From contig CM034544.1 in NCBI GenBank assembly GCA_020002185.1, positions 37,043,862 through 37,107,861 on the forward strand: a stretch of DNA of 64,000 nucleotides. Reading direction: 5' to 3'. A program made the translations under genes and the position numbers. Under the pieces are notes generated by a model. It ran no database searches and was not told where the DNA came from. It saw only the letters and a list, made by a program, of their open reading frames with translations. Numbering within the stretch: the stretch's first letter is position 1; each line of letters opens with the position of its first letter. Shown here one piece after another: positions 26,820 through 38,754 of this stretch. The DNA comes from Paraescarpia echinospica (Eukaryota; Annelida; Polychaeta; Sabellida; Siboglinidae).

Positions 26820-27124
26820 ATTGCTAATTGAAGGTGACGTTTTGTTAAACCCATGTAATAGTAACACAAGCACTATGGTAAAAAGTTTATATGTGAGTTG
26901 TGAATATTATTGTGTGATTTATTTATAATTCCTGTTGTATTTATTTCAGTTTTCTTAGTTCGAGTAGGGCATAGCAACACATAAGTCTATGACTTCAGCT
27001 ATGTCCTTTCAGCAGCAGCAGCAGCAAACCATACTGTGCATGTATTATGTTGTTGTTGTTGTTGAATAAACGTTCATTCATTCAAAAAATAAAAATAAAC
27101 GTTCATTCATTCATTCATTCATTC
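24239..27124 (+). mobile_element. L2/Crack/Daphne-like LINE inserted in the CR1, 5' truncated
   Basis: The element spans 2886 bp and begins inside its endonuclease domain (GCMYRAPNTSI). It ends in an ATTC tetranucleotide tail (27088-27124) after a TTG run and AATAAACG words. AAAG is duplicated at both edges (24235-24238 and 27125-27128), and the CR1 resumes exactly at the next base. The body is the youngest-looking sequence in the window. Confidence 0.9.
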
Positions 27125-30100
27125 AAAGAGAAGCAGATTGCGAAGAAGCTGTTTGGTGTAACATAGTTACAGGAAACTCAACGTTAACAGTTGGGTTAGT
27201 TTATCGAAGTCCAAACATAAGCATAGAAGAGAATGAAAAAATACAAAACGCTATAAGGGAAGTAAGCAAACGGGACTGTATTATTATGGGGGATTTTAAC
27301 CATGGGCATATACAATGGAAATCTCTACAGAGTATGGGGAGTGAGGACCACAAGTTTTTAGTTTTAGTACAAGATAGTTTCCTTTCTCAACATGTGCTAG
27401 AACCAACCAGGGGAGAGAATGTGTTAGACTTAGTTTTGTCCTCACAGAAAGAATTAGTTGACAATGTCAAGATATGTGAGCCACTGGGGAGTAGTGATCA
27501 CAACCAGATACATTTTACCATCAAAGTAAAATCAGAAAGGAATAGTAAAAGCAGTATAGGAGAAATTTCCACAAAGGAAGGTATAAGGACATGAGGAAAT
27601 ATTTAGCAAAGATAGACTGGAATAACATACTGAAAAATAAGACGGCAACAGAATGCTGGAATGTATTAAAGAGTGAAATTAAGTGCATAGTCGATAAATT
27701 TGTACCCTTCAAAAAACAAGGAAAACGGTCCAAAAAGAAACACTTATCGAAAGAAGCCATTAGAAAAATTAAGTACAAACAAATGATGTGGAAGTCATAC
27801 AGATGTACTGGAAATGATGAAGACTACAACAGTTATAAAGAAGCACTTAACCAAGCTACAGCTGAAATTAGAAATTCAAAGAGAAGCTATGAACAACAAT
27901 TAGCTAGTAATATAAAACATGACAGCAAGAGTTTTTATGCGTATGTTCGAAGCAAACAGAAAGTTCAAGATAAAGTCGGTCCTCTAGAAGATAGTGCTGG
28001 AAATATAATATCAGAGGGATTCTTAATGGCAGAAGACCTGAATGAGTACTTTAGTTCAGTGTTTACCAGGGAAGATATTAGTTCACTGCCAGTACCAGAG
28101 GCTAAGTTCAAGGGGGCAGATTCAGACTATTTAGGACAATTAATTGTAACCCCGGAAATGGTAGCTAAGAAAATAAGGGCTATGAAGGATAATAAATCAC
28201 CTGGAGTGGATGGGATTCCGCCCAAACTACTATTGGAAATTGTAGAACAAATTAGCGTACCGCTTGCAACAGTTTTCAATTTGTCATTAGAAGAGGGAGT
28301 GGTTCCTTTAGAATGGAAAGAAGCAAACATTATACCGTTATTTAAAAAGGTTCGAGAAACAAGTCAGAGAACTATAGACCAGTGAGTTTAACATCAGTGA
28401 TTTGTAAATTATTAGAAAGACTAATTAAAGATCACATGGTGGATTTTCTTGTTAAACAAAACTTGATAAACCCATCTCAACATGGTTTTTTTAAAGCGAG
28501 GTCATGCTTAACAAATATGTTATGTTTTTTGGAAGACATCACTAAGTGGGTAGATGAGGGATCACCAGTAGATATCGTCTACTTAGATTTTCAAAAAGCT
28601 TTCGACAAAGTACCACATCAAAGATTACTGCTTAAACTAAAGGCCCATGGCATAGGAAATGGTATAATAAACTGGATAGAACAATGGTTGATTGACAGAA
28701 GACAACGTGTAGCTAGGAAATCAGTATTGAGTGGGGTACCACAGGGATCAGTATTAGGTCCCATATTATTCTTAATATATATCAACGATTTGACTGATGA
28801 AATAATAAGCAAGTGTTTGAAATTTGCGGATGATACAAAAGTGTTTAGAAGGATTAAAAGTGATGGAGATAGACAGCATTTACAAGATGATCTTGACAGG
28901 TTGATCAAATGGTCTGAAAAGTGGCAAATGCTGTTCAATTTTGGGAAATGTAAATGCCTCCACACAGGACATGGGAACGAAGAAGTAGAATATACAATGG
29001 GGGTACTGTACTAAGTACTACTGTAAAAGAAAAGGACTTAGGGTTAACCATTAGTGCTGATATGAAGGTTTCAGAGCAGTGCGGAATTGCAGCTTCAAAG
29101 GGAAATCAAATCCTTGGATTAATTAGGCGAAACATAACGTATAAGGAAAAAGAGCTAATAATACCGCTGTACAAAACAATAGTTAGGCCTCATTTAGAAT
29201 ATTGTATTCAAGCGTGGAGGCCATATCGCAGGAAGGACATAGATATGCTAGAAAGAGTGCAGAGGAGAGCAACTAAAATGATACCAAAACTGAGGGATCT
29301 TAGTTACGAAATACGCCTAAAAAAATGCGGTTTAACAACACTAGAGACCAGGAGATTGAGAGGAGATCAGATAGAAGTGTTTAAAATATTGATAGAAATA
29401 TTTTTTTCTCAGTTAAGAAAGATAGAAGGACTAGAGGACATGAACTTACATTGGCAAAGGAGCAGAGTAGATTGGATATAAGAAAGTTTTCATTTTCACA
29501 AAGGACTGTAAATGAATGGAACAGATTACCTGCTGATTGTGTGGGTGCTAGTAGCGTGAATATGTTTAAAAATAAAATCGACACATACCTCAGACGGGCG
29601 GGATACACATAGATAAAAGGGTCGGACTCTCGATAAGCCAAAGGGCTTCCTTGTCCACCTGCCACCTAGAGTTAATTCTCTGGGTGGCAATCTTGTTAAA
29701 AACCTTCCTTTGTGGAAATTTCTCCTATACTGCTTTTTACTATTCCTTTCTGATTTTACTTTGATGGTAAAATGTATCTGGTTGTGATCAGTACTCACCA
29801 GTGGCTCACATATCTTGACATTGTCAACTAATTCATTCTGTGAGGACAAAACTATGTCTAACACATTCTCACCCCTGGTTAGTTCTAGCACATGTTCAGA
29901 AAGGAAAATATCTTGAACTAAAAACTTGTGGTCCTCACTCCCCATACTCTGTAGAGATTTCCATTGTATATGCCCGTGGTTAAAATTCCCCACAATAATA
30001 CAGTCCCGTTTGCTTACTTACATTATAGCATTTTGTATTTTTCATTCTCTTCTATGCTTATGTTTGGACTTCAATAAACTAACCCAACTGTTAACATTAA

Positions 30101-30230
30101 GTTTCCTGTAACTATGTTACACCAAACAGCTTCTTTGAAATCTGCTTCTCTTTCTAATTTTATTTCATCAGCCTGGATACATTCTTTAATACATAAAATA
30201 ACTCCACCTCCCTTTCTTCTCCACCTCCAC

Positions 30231-30272
30231 ACCAAGGTCTGCAGTTACTCTCTGGTAACTGCAGACCTTGGT
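30231..30272. repeat. Perfect 18 bp hairpin with 6 nt loop
   Basis: ACCAAGGTCTGCAGTTAC and its exact complement flank TCTCTG. It lies about 12 bp beyond the truncated 5' end of the old CR1. Confidence 0.85.
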
Positions 30273-30441
30273 GTTGTCTGGCTAACGATTATCTTTTTCT
30301 CCACTAAATTAGCCACTAGCTTGAAAATGCAATATACTGCACCAAGGCTAACAACAGAACTGCTATAAACTACAAACGACCATGTGGTTTGGAGGGCCAT
30401 GATCTACCAATGCCTGTGACAGACACAGCACTTAGACTAAC

Positions 30442-30569
30442 TTTGACAGTGTACATGAGTGTCCCTTCAGTTTCTGTGGCATGTTGATACTGGTTATGGT
30501 GAAGGCAAACTGTCCCTCGTTCTCCGTGTTTGGCAGAAGGATGAAGGGCACCTTCACACTGTCGTCTCC
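30442..30569 (-). pseudogene. AP3D1: AP3D1 exon (VKVPFILLPNTENEGQFAF)
   Basis: The acceptor TGTTACCAG and donor AAA/GTTAGT flank a frame reading VKVPFILLPNTENEGQFAF and ITSINMPQKLKG, the AP-3 delta ear strand known as QFVFTIQSIVMAQKLKG in vertebrates. It is 128 bp, one less than the 129 needed to keep phase. The missing base lies after AAGGG; with it the exon ends TLMYTVK, matching the family. Confidence 0.9.
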
Positions 30570-31099
30570 CTGGTAACACACACATCAAACTACAAGTCTA
30601 TTAAGAACATGTGACTTTTCATAATTAAAATCGAGTGCCTGAAACAACAGGTAATCAGATGACAAAACACATGACAGGCTTGCCAGTGACATTGCCTGGT
30701 TGTGAACCAACATTAGCATTATTAATAATTATGATGGATGTAAAGAAATTAGAAGTCAAATTAAATGCATTTCGGCAGGAAATATCATCTCCATGGCAAC
30801 ACATATATCAAACTACAAGCTTATACAGAACATACATTGCCACTGAAGTTGCCTGGTTGTGAACCAACATTACAGGGTTCCTTGAATGTAACAACATTCC
30901 AGTTTCTTGGCTTATTTAAATATTTGTTTACATTACCTCTCAAGAAACATAAACATTTTTGTTTTTGAATATTTCAGTCTTTGGCAGGGAAGTGTCATTG
31001 TTGCACTACAGGCCTATCACATTACATGTCGATGGTAAAACAGCACAACACAGTAGAAATATTCGAGAAATAAGTTTCTTGAGAGGCAATGTCAACAAA

Positions 31100-31350
31100 T
31101 GTTGAACATTAGAGTTGAGTGAGTATAAAGTGGTTTAAGACTTCTCATGCTGCTGCAGACGAGCTTAGAGTTGAATGAGTATAAAGTGGTCTGAGACTCT
31201 ACTCACACTGCTGTAGTCGAGCTTAGAGTTGAGTGAGTATAAAGTGGTCTAAGAGTCTACTCACGTTGATGCGGACGAGCTGAGAGTTGAGTGAGTATAA
31301 AGTGGTCTGAGACTCTACTCACACTGATGTAGTCGAGCTTAGAGTTGAGT
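31100..31350 (-). repeat. Tandem repeat of an AP3D1 exon end with its donor (about 59 bp x 4)
   Basis: Units containing CTCAACTCTAAGCTCGACTA and GTGAGTAGAG on the - strand recur about every 59 bp. The first unit is the true 3' end of the adjacent exon; the others are downstream copies. Confidence 0.8.
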
Positions 31351-31463
31351 GAGTCAAGGACATTGACGTTGAGGTCTTTGAGGTGATTCGAGGTGAGGTT
31401 CGAGAAGATGATGGAGACGACGACCTAGTAGCTCTGCTCCAGACTCACTCGTGTCTCATAAGT
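31323..31463 (-). pseudogene. AP3D1: AP3D1 exon (HLKDLNVNVLDSLNSKL)
   Basis: The exon has 47 codons between TTGTTTCAG and GTGAGTAG. It reads TYETRVSLEQSY, then TAG, then VVVSIIFSNLTSNHLKDLN and VLDSLNSKLDYIS. The family reads VTVAIVLENRSSS...LSVLDSLNARM here. The TAG stands where Gln or similar is expected. Confidence 0.9.
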
Positions 31464-31469
31464 CTGAAA

Positions 31470-33860
31470 CAATCAATGGTGGTCCAAGTAACATTACTTG
31501 AGTATGAAAAGAGTAATATTTTATAGATATTTCCATGGCACTTTCCACAAAAACGTCAGAAATATTTAGTTACCAACATACCATATGCAAATTTATTATT
31601 ATTTAATGTAGTATTACCTGACGGTATCCAGTGTTAAATCCATGCATTAGTTAATTAGAAATGACTATTTTGTGTCTTACACTTAAGGTTTAATGGATAT
31701 TTACAAGCTGGGCTTGACATATTCCTTATCTGTCCTTTCCTTTGGCTTTCCAATATCTATCCAATTTGGCCTTAAAGGCATTGGTGTCGACACTAACCAT
31801 TTTGAGAGACGCATCCTCAGCCAACAGTTTGTAGCTGGACATTGGTTGAAACAAAATGGAACATCAAACAATTCATTAGATCATTCAAATTGTTAAAATT
31901 GGGCACAAAACATACAAAAAATTCAAGCTAATAATAACATTGTGAAGGAGTGATATTTGTTTTTCAATATGTTATAAATAATTACTGCAGCTGAACATAA
32001 TTAACCAGGACCCTGATATCCCGGAAACCTTCGAATTCGGATATCATTTCATGGGAACATAATTTCCAAATGCTGATATATCCCCAAGATGTGCTTGATA
32101 TGTTTATTCAGAAAACTTGTTAATCTGCACATATATACAGGGAACAAAAGTATCCAGATTAACAATGTTCCACTGTGTGTCTATTCCCAGTCAACTGATG
32201 TAACACAAATATATATATATGTATTAATAATTCGGCTCAATAATCATTCAGTAGTTTGTTGAATGATAAAAACAGAACACACATGAATAATGTCTGCCAT
32301 GCAAAAACGCTCCAATCATTTGGTTCCGATTTACTTTTTGTTCTTAGAGTCAATACTATCTTTGGGATTTCTCTGTTGTTGCACAAACTCTTTCAAATAT
32401 GCTCCCTCTTAGTGTTAGATCAGTTCAAAATATTACACAATACCCGTCACTACAAAATTACCTTTATAACCTTACATATCAGGCTTAGCAACAACTTTAA
32501 TATGGCTTATCGATTTTGAGATTGACCAAGCCTTTTGCCTAGACGATTGTTAGCCAGACACCCCAAACCCATCCCAAATGTTTCCAGCCTACCCGCATTA
32601 ATAAATGGTAACTGGTCATTAGTCAAGTTGTTAGGACAACCTTCTACCAGAAATCTCAATCTCAATCGCTCACCCGTATAACTGACGTAACCAGCAACAG
32701 CGGATGCTGGGTTGAAATTTCAGCCCGATACATACAAAACTAATGGAGATGTGGGTGCACAAACAAAAACAGAGAACGAACTGTTTTATAATATAGATAT
32801 GTTGTATTCCTAGTTATCCAATATAACTTTTGACACTCACTTGTTATAATACACTAACTTGACGGGCGATAATTTCAACGCTAAATGACAAAATGACACA
32901 TAGCTCCATCTGTAGGAAATATATGAAATGGGAAAGAGAGCACTACTTGTAAGCGGGCAGACGTGACCAACGACAGGTAGACCTGGCGGATGTTAATCGC
33001 TGAGGATTTTCAAACGTCAATAACTTAAAAATGGGCCAAGATGTTTTTTGGTGAATCAAGTTACAGATCATTAAGGGTTATGATGGAAGTAAAATGTTGA
33101 CATGTTTAGTGGAGACTATATGCATGCCAGGGAAGATACACCTGGAAATAAACTACTTGAGTAGACCGTTTTTTCGTAAAGATTGTATATATTAGTTAAT
33201 GTGCTATTAAAAATACTGTAGAATTTTATCGCGATACTCTGCTATATAGGCCGATTTCCAGTGGTTGTAGAAACCTTGCAGGACAGTTGGTGAGCTGCAA
33301 TTTCACATGTAGCACAGTTAAAGGTTGTTTAAGAAAATGTGCTATGATAAATTTTATGTTCACAAGGTACATATACATAGCATGCATTTTGATTTAAAAT
33401 AGTAGCAATTAATGACATAATACTGATTGAACTGGAGTGAAGTAATAGCTGCATCAGGTATATAAAACATCTGAACAATATTCCTTATAATTTTGGCTAA
33501 ATATGCTTTAACCTCTTCGTGTATTCCTAAGTTATTTTATATCTTATTTTATACATCAGTTGTTTTGTTTTAATCCTAGATCATATTTTTATATTGCATT
33601 GTCTATTGCTGTTTTAAAGTTTCTTAGGTCCTGCCAGTGCAGTAGGGATTCCCATTACACATTATAGTTACAGCCCACATGGAGGTATTCTGTTTGAGAC
33701 TGGGACAATGGCAGGCAGTGAGTCTAGGCAAGTCCAATACACAGGGTTGTAGTATAATCTCTCCAGTCAGCTGTCCCAGTGATCAGAGATAGGGAAAAGT
33801 CTCCTATCCAGTTATAAATAAAGATCAGTGAAGGAGGCTTACAGCAGCAGGCAAACGGTA
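31470..33860. other. AP3D1 intron
   Basis: AT-rich intronic sequence with no gene recognised. A segment at 32716-32805 is repeated directly at 34543-34630 (CACAAACA...ACGAACTGTTTTATAATA), suggesting a dispersed element end. Confidence 0.5.
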
Positions 33861-33869
33861 TGAAAATAT

Positions 33870-34300
33870 AGCATTTTGGGGGGCCCTCAAGTGCCCTTAG
33901 AATGATTCAATCAAATACAGATGTCTTGTGTTTAATGACAGTACACTAAGATATGTTTGTACAAAATTAGAGAAAAAGTTGAAGAGTTTAAAAAAAAAAT
34001 AGGCAAAATGTAAACATTTACCAGTTTCAGAGGCTCTGGGGGGGCCTTAGAATGATTCAATCAAATACAGATTTCTTGTGTTTATTGGCAGTACACTAAG
34101 ATACGTCTATGCAAAATTATAGAAAAAGTTGCTGAAGAGGTTTTAATAAAATTGGCAAAATGTGAAAATTACCAGTTTCGGGGGCTCTGGGGGGCCCTTA
34201 GAATGATTCAATCAATTACAGATTTCTTGTGCACAGTGGCAGTACCCTAAGATACGTCTATGCAAAATTAAAGAAAAAGTTGTTGAACGGTTTCTGAGAT
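33870..34300 (+). repeat. Tandem repeat of about 155 bp, nearly three units
   Basis: The words CCTTAGAATGATTCAATCAA, AGATACGTCTATGCAAAATT and GGCAAAATGT recur three times with drift, each unit closed by a run of G. Confidence 0.75.
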
Positions 34301-34657
34301 ATGGCGGGTAACGGTGCACGGCAGACGGCGGAGTAATTGCATAAGTCTGTTGGACCTTCGACCCAAAGGACTAAAAACTATTCAAAATGTCTCTATACAT
34401 CCAGCGACATATTTGTAGACGGTATAATTATCTTTATTATGATATAGAAAAACATTAAATGCCCCCCAAGTTCACCACCCCCCCGGACGAATTTAGAAAA
34501 TGTCTAAATCTACAAACCATCTCAATGGGCCCGGTAGATCACATGCGCAATTTCAGCCTGATACATGCAAAACTGACGGACATGTGGGGGCACAAACAAA
34601 CAGAGGACGAACTGTTTTATAATATACATAAATAATAACTTATCTATAGAAACTGAC

Positions 34658-34795
34658 CGGCAGTTTGTATGTGGCGGGGGTTGCAGGTTCCTAAGTGGGC
34701 ATGGTGATACCCTCAGCCTCTATGTAGTCACTCTTCTTCTTCGACCTCTTCTCCTTCTTCTCTCGTTTCTCCTTCTTTCATTTCCGCCTTGAAGG
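34658..34795 (-). pseudogene. AP3D1: AP3D1 lysine-rich hinge exon
   Basis: Forty-six codons from a TTTATTTGTAG acceptor to a CCG/GTCAGT donor, phase 0 at both edges. It reads KKEKREKKEKRSKKKSDYIE and AEGITMPT with TGA at codon 6 and TAG at codon 35. The basic hinge of AP-3 delta has this composition. Confidence 0.75.
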
Positions 34796-35044
34796 CTACA
34801 AATAAAGAGGGCAGTAAATGGGCAGTTAGTAACCATCCTGTGAAGGTATGAAAAGTATTTTTTAACATTTCAACGCCTTGCCTTTTTAAGGAAACGCCAT
34901 TCTGACTTGAAATTGATTTTAAGGCGTCATACATGTGGTGTCATCTAGTGGATAATTGCATGCTACATGTCATTTTAAAACTTAGTCTATTATGTTGAAT
35001 TAGCTCCATTTGAAAACATTATTTGCTGAATGTGTATGAGTGAC

Positions 35045-35160
35045 ATGGGGAATCAAAGTATATTTCTTTAAACGTCATGGAGCCTAATGGGTTAAACAAT
35101 GAAATGTCATGGTGTCTAAAGGGTTAAACAATTAATTGCCATGGGGTCTAAAGGGTTAAA
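35045..35160 (+). repeat. Short tandem repeat, TCTAAAGGGTTAAACAA units
   Basis: Three units of about 32 bp (GTCATGG...GGGTTAAACAA). Confidence 0.65.
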
Positions 35161-35210
35161 CAAAACAACAACTAAAATGACGGTGATAGAGACACGAGAT
35201 GACTCAATAC

Positions 35211-35360
35211 CTCTTCTTCTTCGTCGACGCCAACATGTTTCTCGAGAGCGCGTGGGTCAGTGGGGGTCGCGAGGGCAGGGAGTGAGAGTTCACCGGCTGC
35301 GGAGGAAGCTGAGAGGACATCTCGGGCGGACCCTGACAGCCAGAAGTTCACGTCATCTGT
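35211..35360 (-). CDS. AP3D1: AP3D1 exon (NFWLSGSARDVL)
   Basis: Fifty codons from TTTTCTTAG to GAG/GTATTG with no lesion. TDDVNFWLSG matches the DLDFWLS motif of the AP-3 delta hinge. The remainder is Ala/Ser/Pro-rich and ends HVGVDEEEE. Contig C has the same exon, broken by a CR1. Confidence 0.85.
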
Positions 35361-35374
35361 CTAAGAAAACAACA

Positions 35375-35690
35375 TCTCTTGATCATCATCGTCATTGCTC
35401 AGCCGGAGTGTCCAGCGGTTAGGCAAAGGCCTCAGCAAGTTGTTTCCAAATCTGCCTGTCTTACGATATCCTCTGTCAGAAGGTGCCCTTCTAGTACTCA
35501 TCTAGTTCGTCTCTCCATCGTCTCGCAGGTCTTCCTCTAAATCGTTTCCCTTCGTAAGGTCTCCAGGTTGTCATAGGCGATGTCCATCGGTTATCTCGTA
35601 GTCTGCTAATGTGCCCTGTCCAGGTCCACTTCTGTCTTCTCATTTGTTTTATTACGTCTATGACCTTTGTCTTCTGTCTTTCAGCTTAAA
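35375..35690 (-). mobile_element. RTE-like LINE 3' fragment in AP3D1 intron
   Basis: The - strand reads WTWTGHISRLRDNRWTS, TWRPYEGKRFRGRP and RRWRDELDEYWKGT and ends in a GAT-repeat tail. This is the C-terminal tail of RTE-type ORF2. The homologous fragment is at 53462-53772, so it predates the duplication. Confidence 0.75.
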
Positions 35691-36122
35691 CTGCTCAAAG
35701 GCGTTTTATAACTTCATTAAAACATTTTCTCACACTTATGTGACTGACGGGAGGTTCACTTTCGAAAATAGTGTAGAATATGGTAAAAAAGACCAGGCAT
35801 GACCTGATGTGTTAAAAATTGTCTATCTAATTCATCAAAACATAATCCAAAATATAGCACTGAAGAGAAAAACAGCAGGGTGCTCATAAAGGGGATTGGA
35901 AGTTTGGAACAATGTCAAATGTCAGTAAAACTACTACATCAGTACAGTTCAAAGTTCATGCCAATAGCAAAAAAAAAGGCACAACTGTCACATAATTGAA
36001 GTTTTCTACCGTAACAATAGGACTGAGTAAAAAGTTGATCCTAAATTTGTAAAGAGAGAACCAACTGCCATGTTCGTGCACAAAAAATCAAATGGAGTAG
36101 TTTGTAGTACTTTCAAGATTAC

Positions 36123-36266
36123 CTTTTCGGCAATGTGATTCATATCAGAGGACACTGTCATGTCATCAGGGGTCATTGGCTGGTCAGTACCATTGGACGT
36201 GGCGATGAGGAGAGTGGGACTGTCATCTCGGGAGTGATGGTGGACCTTCTTGCTCTTCTTCTCATG
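36123..36266 (-). CDS. AP3D1: AP3D1 hinge exon (HEKKSKKVHHHSRDD)
   Basis: Forty-eight open codons between GCCTCCCAG and AAG/GTAATC. It reads HEKKSKKVHHHSRDDSPTLL and MTPDDMTVSSDMNHIAEK. The assignment rests on phase and position between recognised AP3D1 exons; the hinge is poorly conserved. The copy in contig C (52883-53026) is open but has lost its acceptor. Confidence 0.75.
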
Positions 36267-36635
36267 CTGGGAGGCAACAGAGATGAATGTAGTGATCTCT
36301 CTATTTCTTTCTCTCTCTCTCATTCTCCCTCCATCCATCCCTCCTACCCTACCCCCTCTCCCTCCTCACTCCCTCCCTCCCTCCCTCCCTCCCTCCCTCT
36401 CTGTCTCTCAATCCCTCTCTCCCTACCCCCCTCCATCTCTCTCTCGTTCTCCTTCCATCCCTCCCTCCCTCTCTCTCACTCCCTCTCTCCCTCCCTCCCT
36501 CCCTCACTCTCTTTCTCTCATTCCCCCTCTCTACCCCCATCCCCCCCCTCTCTCTAACCTCCCCTTTCTCTCTCTCTCTCTCTCACTGTCTCTCACCTCC
36601 CCTCTCTCTCTTCCTCCCTCCCCTTCCATCCCCCG

Positions 36636-36683
36636 CTCATTTTTGGAGTGGTGGTGGTGACCCATCTTGCTCTTCTTCTGATG
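36636..36683 (-). pseudogene. Partial exon duplicate (HQKKSKMGHHHHSKNE), second copy
   Basis: Sixteen codons after a GCCTCCCAG acceptor resemble the first third of the HEKKSKKVHHHSRDD exon. No GT donor follows; the frame runs into purine repeats. It looks like an acceptor plus exon start copied by the local tandem expansion. Confidence 0.6.
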
Positions 36684-37669
36684 CTGGGAGGCAACAGAGA
36701 TGAATATAGTGATCTCTCTATTTCTTTCTCTCTCGTTCTCCCTCCCTCCCTCTTTCTCTCTCCCTCCCTCTCTCTTCGTCTCTCTCTCAATTCCTCTCTC
36801 CCTACCCCCTCTCTCTTGTTCTCCTTCCATCATTCCCTCCCTCTCTCTCACTCCCTCTCTCCATCCCTCCCTCTCCCTCTCTCTTTCTCTCATTCTCCCT
36901 ATCTACCCCCTATCTCTCCCCCCTTTCTCTCTTTCTCTCACTGTCTCTCACCTCCCCCTCCCTCCCTCTCTCTTTCCCTCCATCCCCTCCCTCCCCTTCC
37001 TTCCCTCACTCCCTCCCTCCCTCTCTCTTTGTCTCTCTCTCAATCCCTCTCTCCCTACCCCCCTCTCAATCTCCCTCCCTCTCTGTCTCTCGTTCTCCTT
37101 CCATCCATCCCTCCACCCCTCCCTCCCTCTCTACCTCCCTCTCTCCCTCCCTCCCTCCCTCTCTCTCTCTTTCTCTCACTCTCCCTCTCTCCCCACTCTC
37201 TCGCTCTCCAACCTCCTCTCTCTCTCTCTCTCTCTCGCACCGATGCAGCTACAAACTACTAATTTACATTGGTGTCATCTGGTGAATCACCATTCAATTG
37301 AATAAAAAAGACTATCCGGAAAGTCACGCACATAAAAGATATGAAAGGAAATAACTCTAAAGAAACCTATCTTTGTGTTTTCTAAAATGCATCGTCAATT
37401 GGTGGATCAGAGGCCACTGGTCTAAACAAACCATTCAAGCCAGCATATAAACATAGCAAGATGTGAGTAGACCTTGATGTCTCAAAGGAGATACACTTAC
37501 AAGACTCCAATGTTAGAGTGTTAATACATAGATAACTCACCAACAAAGTTTACAGTATGAAAATGTGTAGCATTTTACATTTGTTAAAGTCACCTCCCTT
37601 AGATTCCCACTACATTGGCCAGCTGCTAAATTTGAAAAACATGAATATTTCTCCCCTTCCATTCCCCCC

Positions 37670-37717
37670 CTCATTTTTGGAGTGGTGGTGGTGACCCATC
37701 TTGCTCTTCTTCTGATG
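37670..37717 (-). pseudogene. Partial exon duplicate (HQKKSKMGHHHHSKNE), first copy
   Basis: Same 48 bp piece, 1034 bp upstream in gene order, with acceptor TTACCTCCCAG and no donor. Confidence 0.6.
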
Positions 37718-38754
37718 CTGGGAGGTAACAGAGATGAATATAGTGATCTCTCTATTTCTTTCTCTCTCGTTCTCCCTCCCTCCCTCTTTCTCTCTCCCTC
37801 CCTCTCTCTTCGTCTCTCTCTCAATTCCTCTCTCCCTACCCCCTCTCTCTTGTTCTCCTTCCATCATTCCCTCCCTCTCTCTCACTCCCTCTCTCCATCC
37901 CTCCCTCTCGCTCTCTCTTTCTCTCATTCTCCCTATCTACCCCCTATCTCTCCCCCCTTTCTCTCTTTCTCTCACTGTCTCTCACCTCCCCCTCCCTCCC
38001 TCTCTCTTTCCCTCCATCCCCTCCCTCCCCTTCCTTCCCTCACTCCCTCCCTCCCTCTCTCTTTGTCTCTCTCTCAATCCCTCTCTCCCTACCCCCCTCT
38101 CAATCTCCCTCCCTCTCTCTCTCTCTCTCGTTCTCCTTCCATCCATCCCTCCTTCCCTCTCTCTCCCTCCCTCCCCCTATACCTCCCTCTCTCCCTCCCT
38201 CCCTCCCTCTATCTCTTTCTCTCATTCTCCCTCTCTCCCCCCTCTCTGTCTCAACCCCCTCTCTCTCTCTCTCTCTCTCTCTAACCTCCTCTCTCTCTCT
38301 ATCGCACCGATGCAGCTACAAACCACTAATTTACATTGGTGTCATCTGGTGAATCACCATTCAATTGAATAAAAAAGACTATCCGGAAAGTCACGCACAT
38401 AAAAGATATGAAAGGAAATAACTCTAAAGAAACCTATCTTTGTGTTTTCTAAAATGCATCGTCAATTGGTGGATCAGAGGCCACTGGTCTAAACAAACCA
38501 TTCAAGCCAGCATATGAACATAGCAAGATGTGAGTAGACCTTGATGTCTCAAAGGAGATACACTTACAAGACTCCAATGTTAGAGTGTTAATACATAGAT
38601 AACTCACCAACAAAGTTTACGGTATGAAAATGTGTAGCATTTTACATTTGTTCAAGCCACCTCCCTTAGATTCCCACTACATTGGCTAGCTGCTAAATTT
38701 GAAAAACATGAATATTTCTCCCAAACAAACACCGAAATGAATTGTCCCTCCTAC

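Larger units (their letters stand above)
23049..29697 (+). mobile_element. Second-generation CR1 LINE (+), near full length
   Basis: This is a + strand CR1 with a lysine/glutamate-rich 5' region, esterase ORF1, ORF2 (endonuclease then reverse transcriptase with SGVPQGSVLGPIL and KFADDTKVF) and an AATCTTGTTAAAA tail. It sits inside the - strand CR1 with a short ACC duplication at both edges. It is itself interrupted by another LINE at 24239-27124. ORF2 is broken by small shifts, several at homopolymers (27548, 28349, 29001). Confidence 0.9.
21032..30219 (-). mobile_element. Oldest CR1 LINE (-), split by a later insertion
   Basis: Two - strand CR1 pieces, 29697-30219 (endonuclease; MGNFNHGHIQWKS) and 21032-23048 (rest of ORF2 and 3' end), are consecutive parts of one element. 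The break is within the sense word AAGGAAGGTATAAGGAC. Contig A carries the same element uninterrupted at about 448. It is 5' truncated near 30219 and has an internal deletion near 22500 (EAMFKG joined to IGIPPKLLL) plus stops. Confidence 0.88.
36310..38300 (+). repeat. (CT)n/CCCTCC polypyrimidine tracts with a 1034 bp tandem duplication
   Basis: Very long polypyrimidine runs flank short exon-like pieces. Segment about 36640-37650 recurs at about 37674-38690, offset 1034 bp, including a 48 bp exon-like piece each time. Long open frames here are compositional. Confidence 0.88.

Noticed and set aside
36135..38372. Ser/Leu/Pro-rich frames of about 200 codons
   Set aside because: Compositional products of (CT)n tracts on the non-coding strand of AP3D1.
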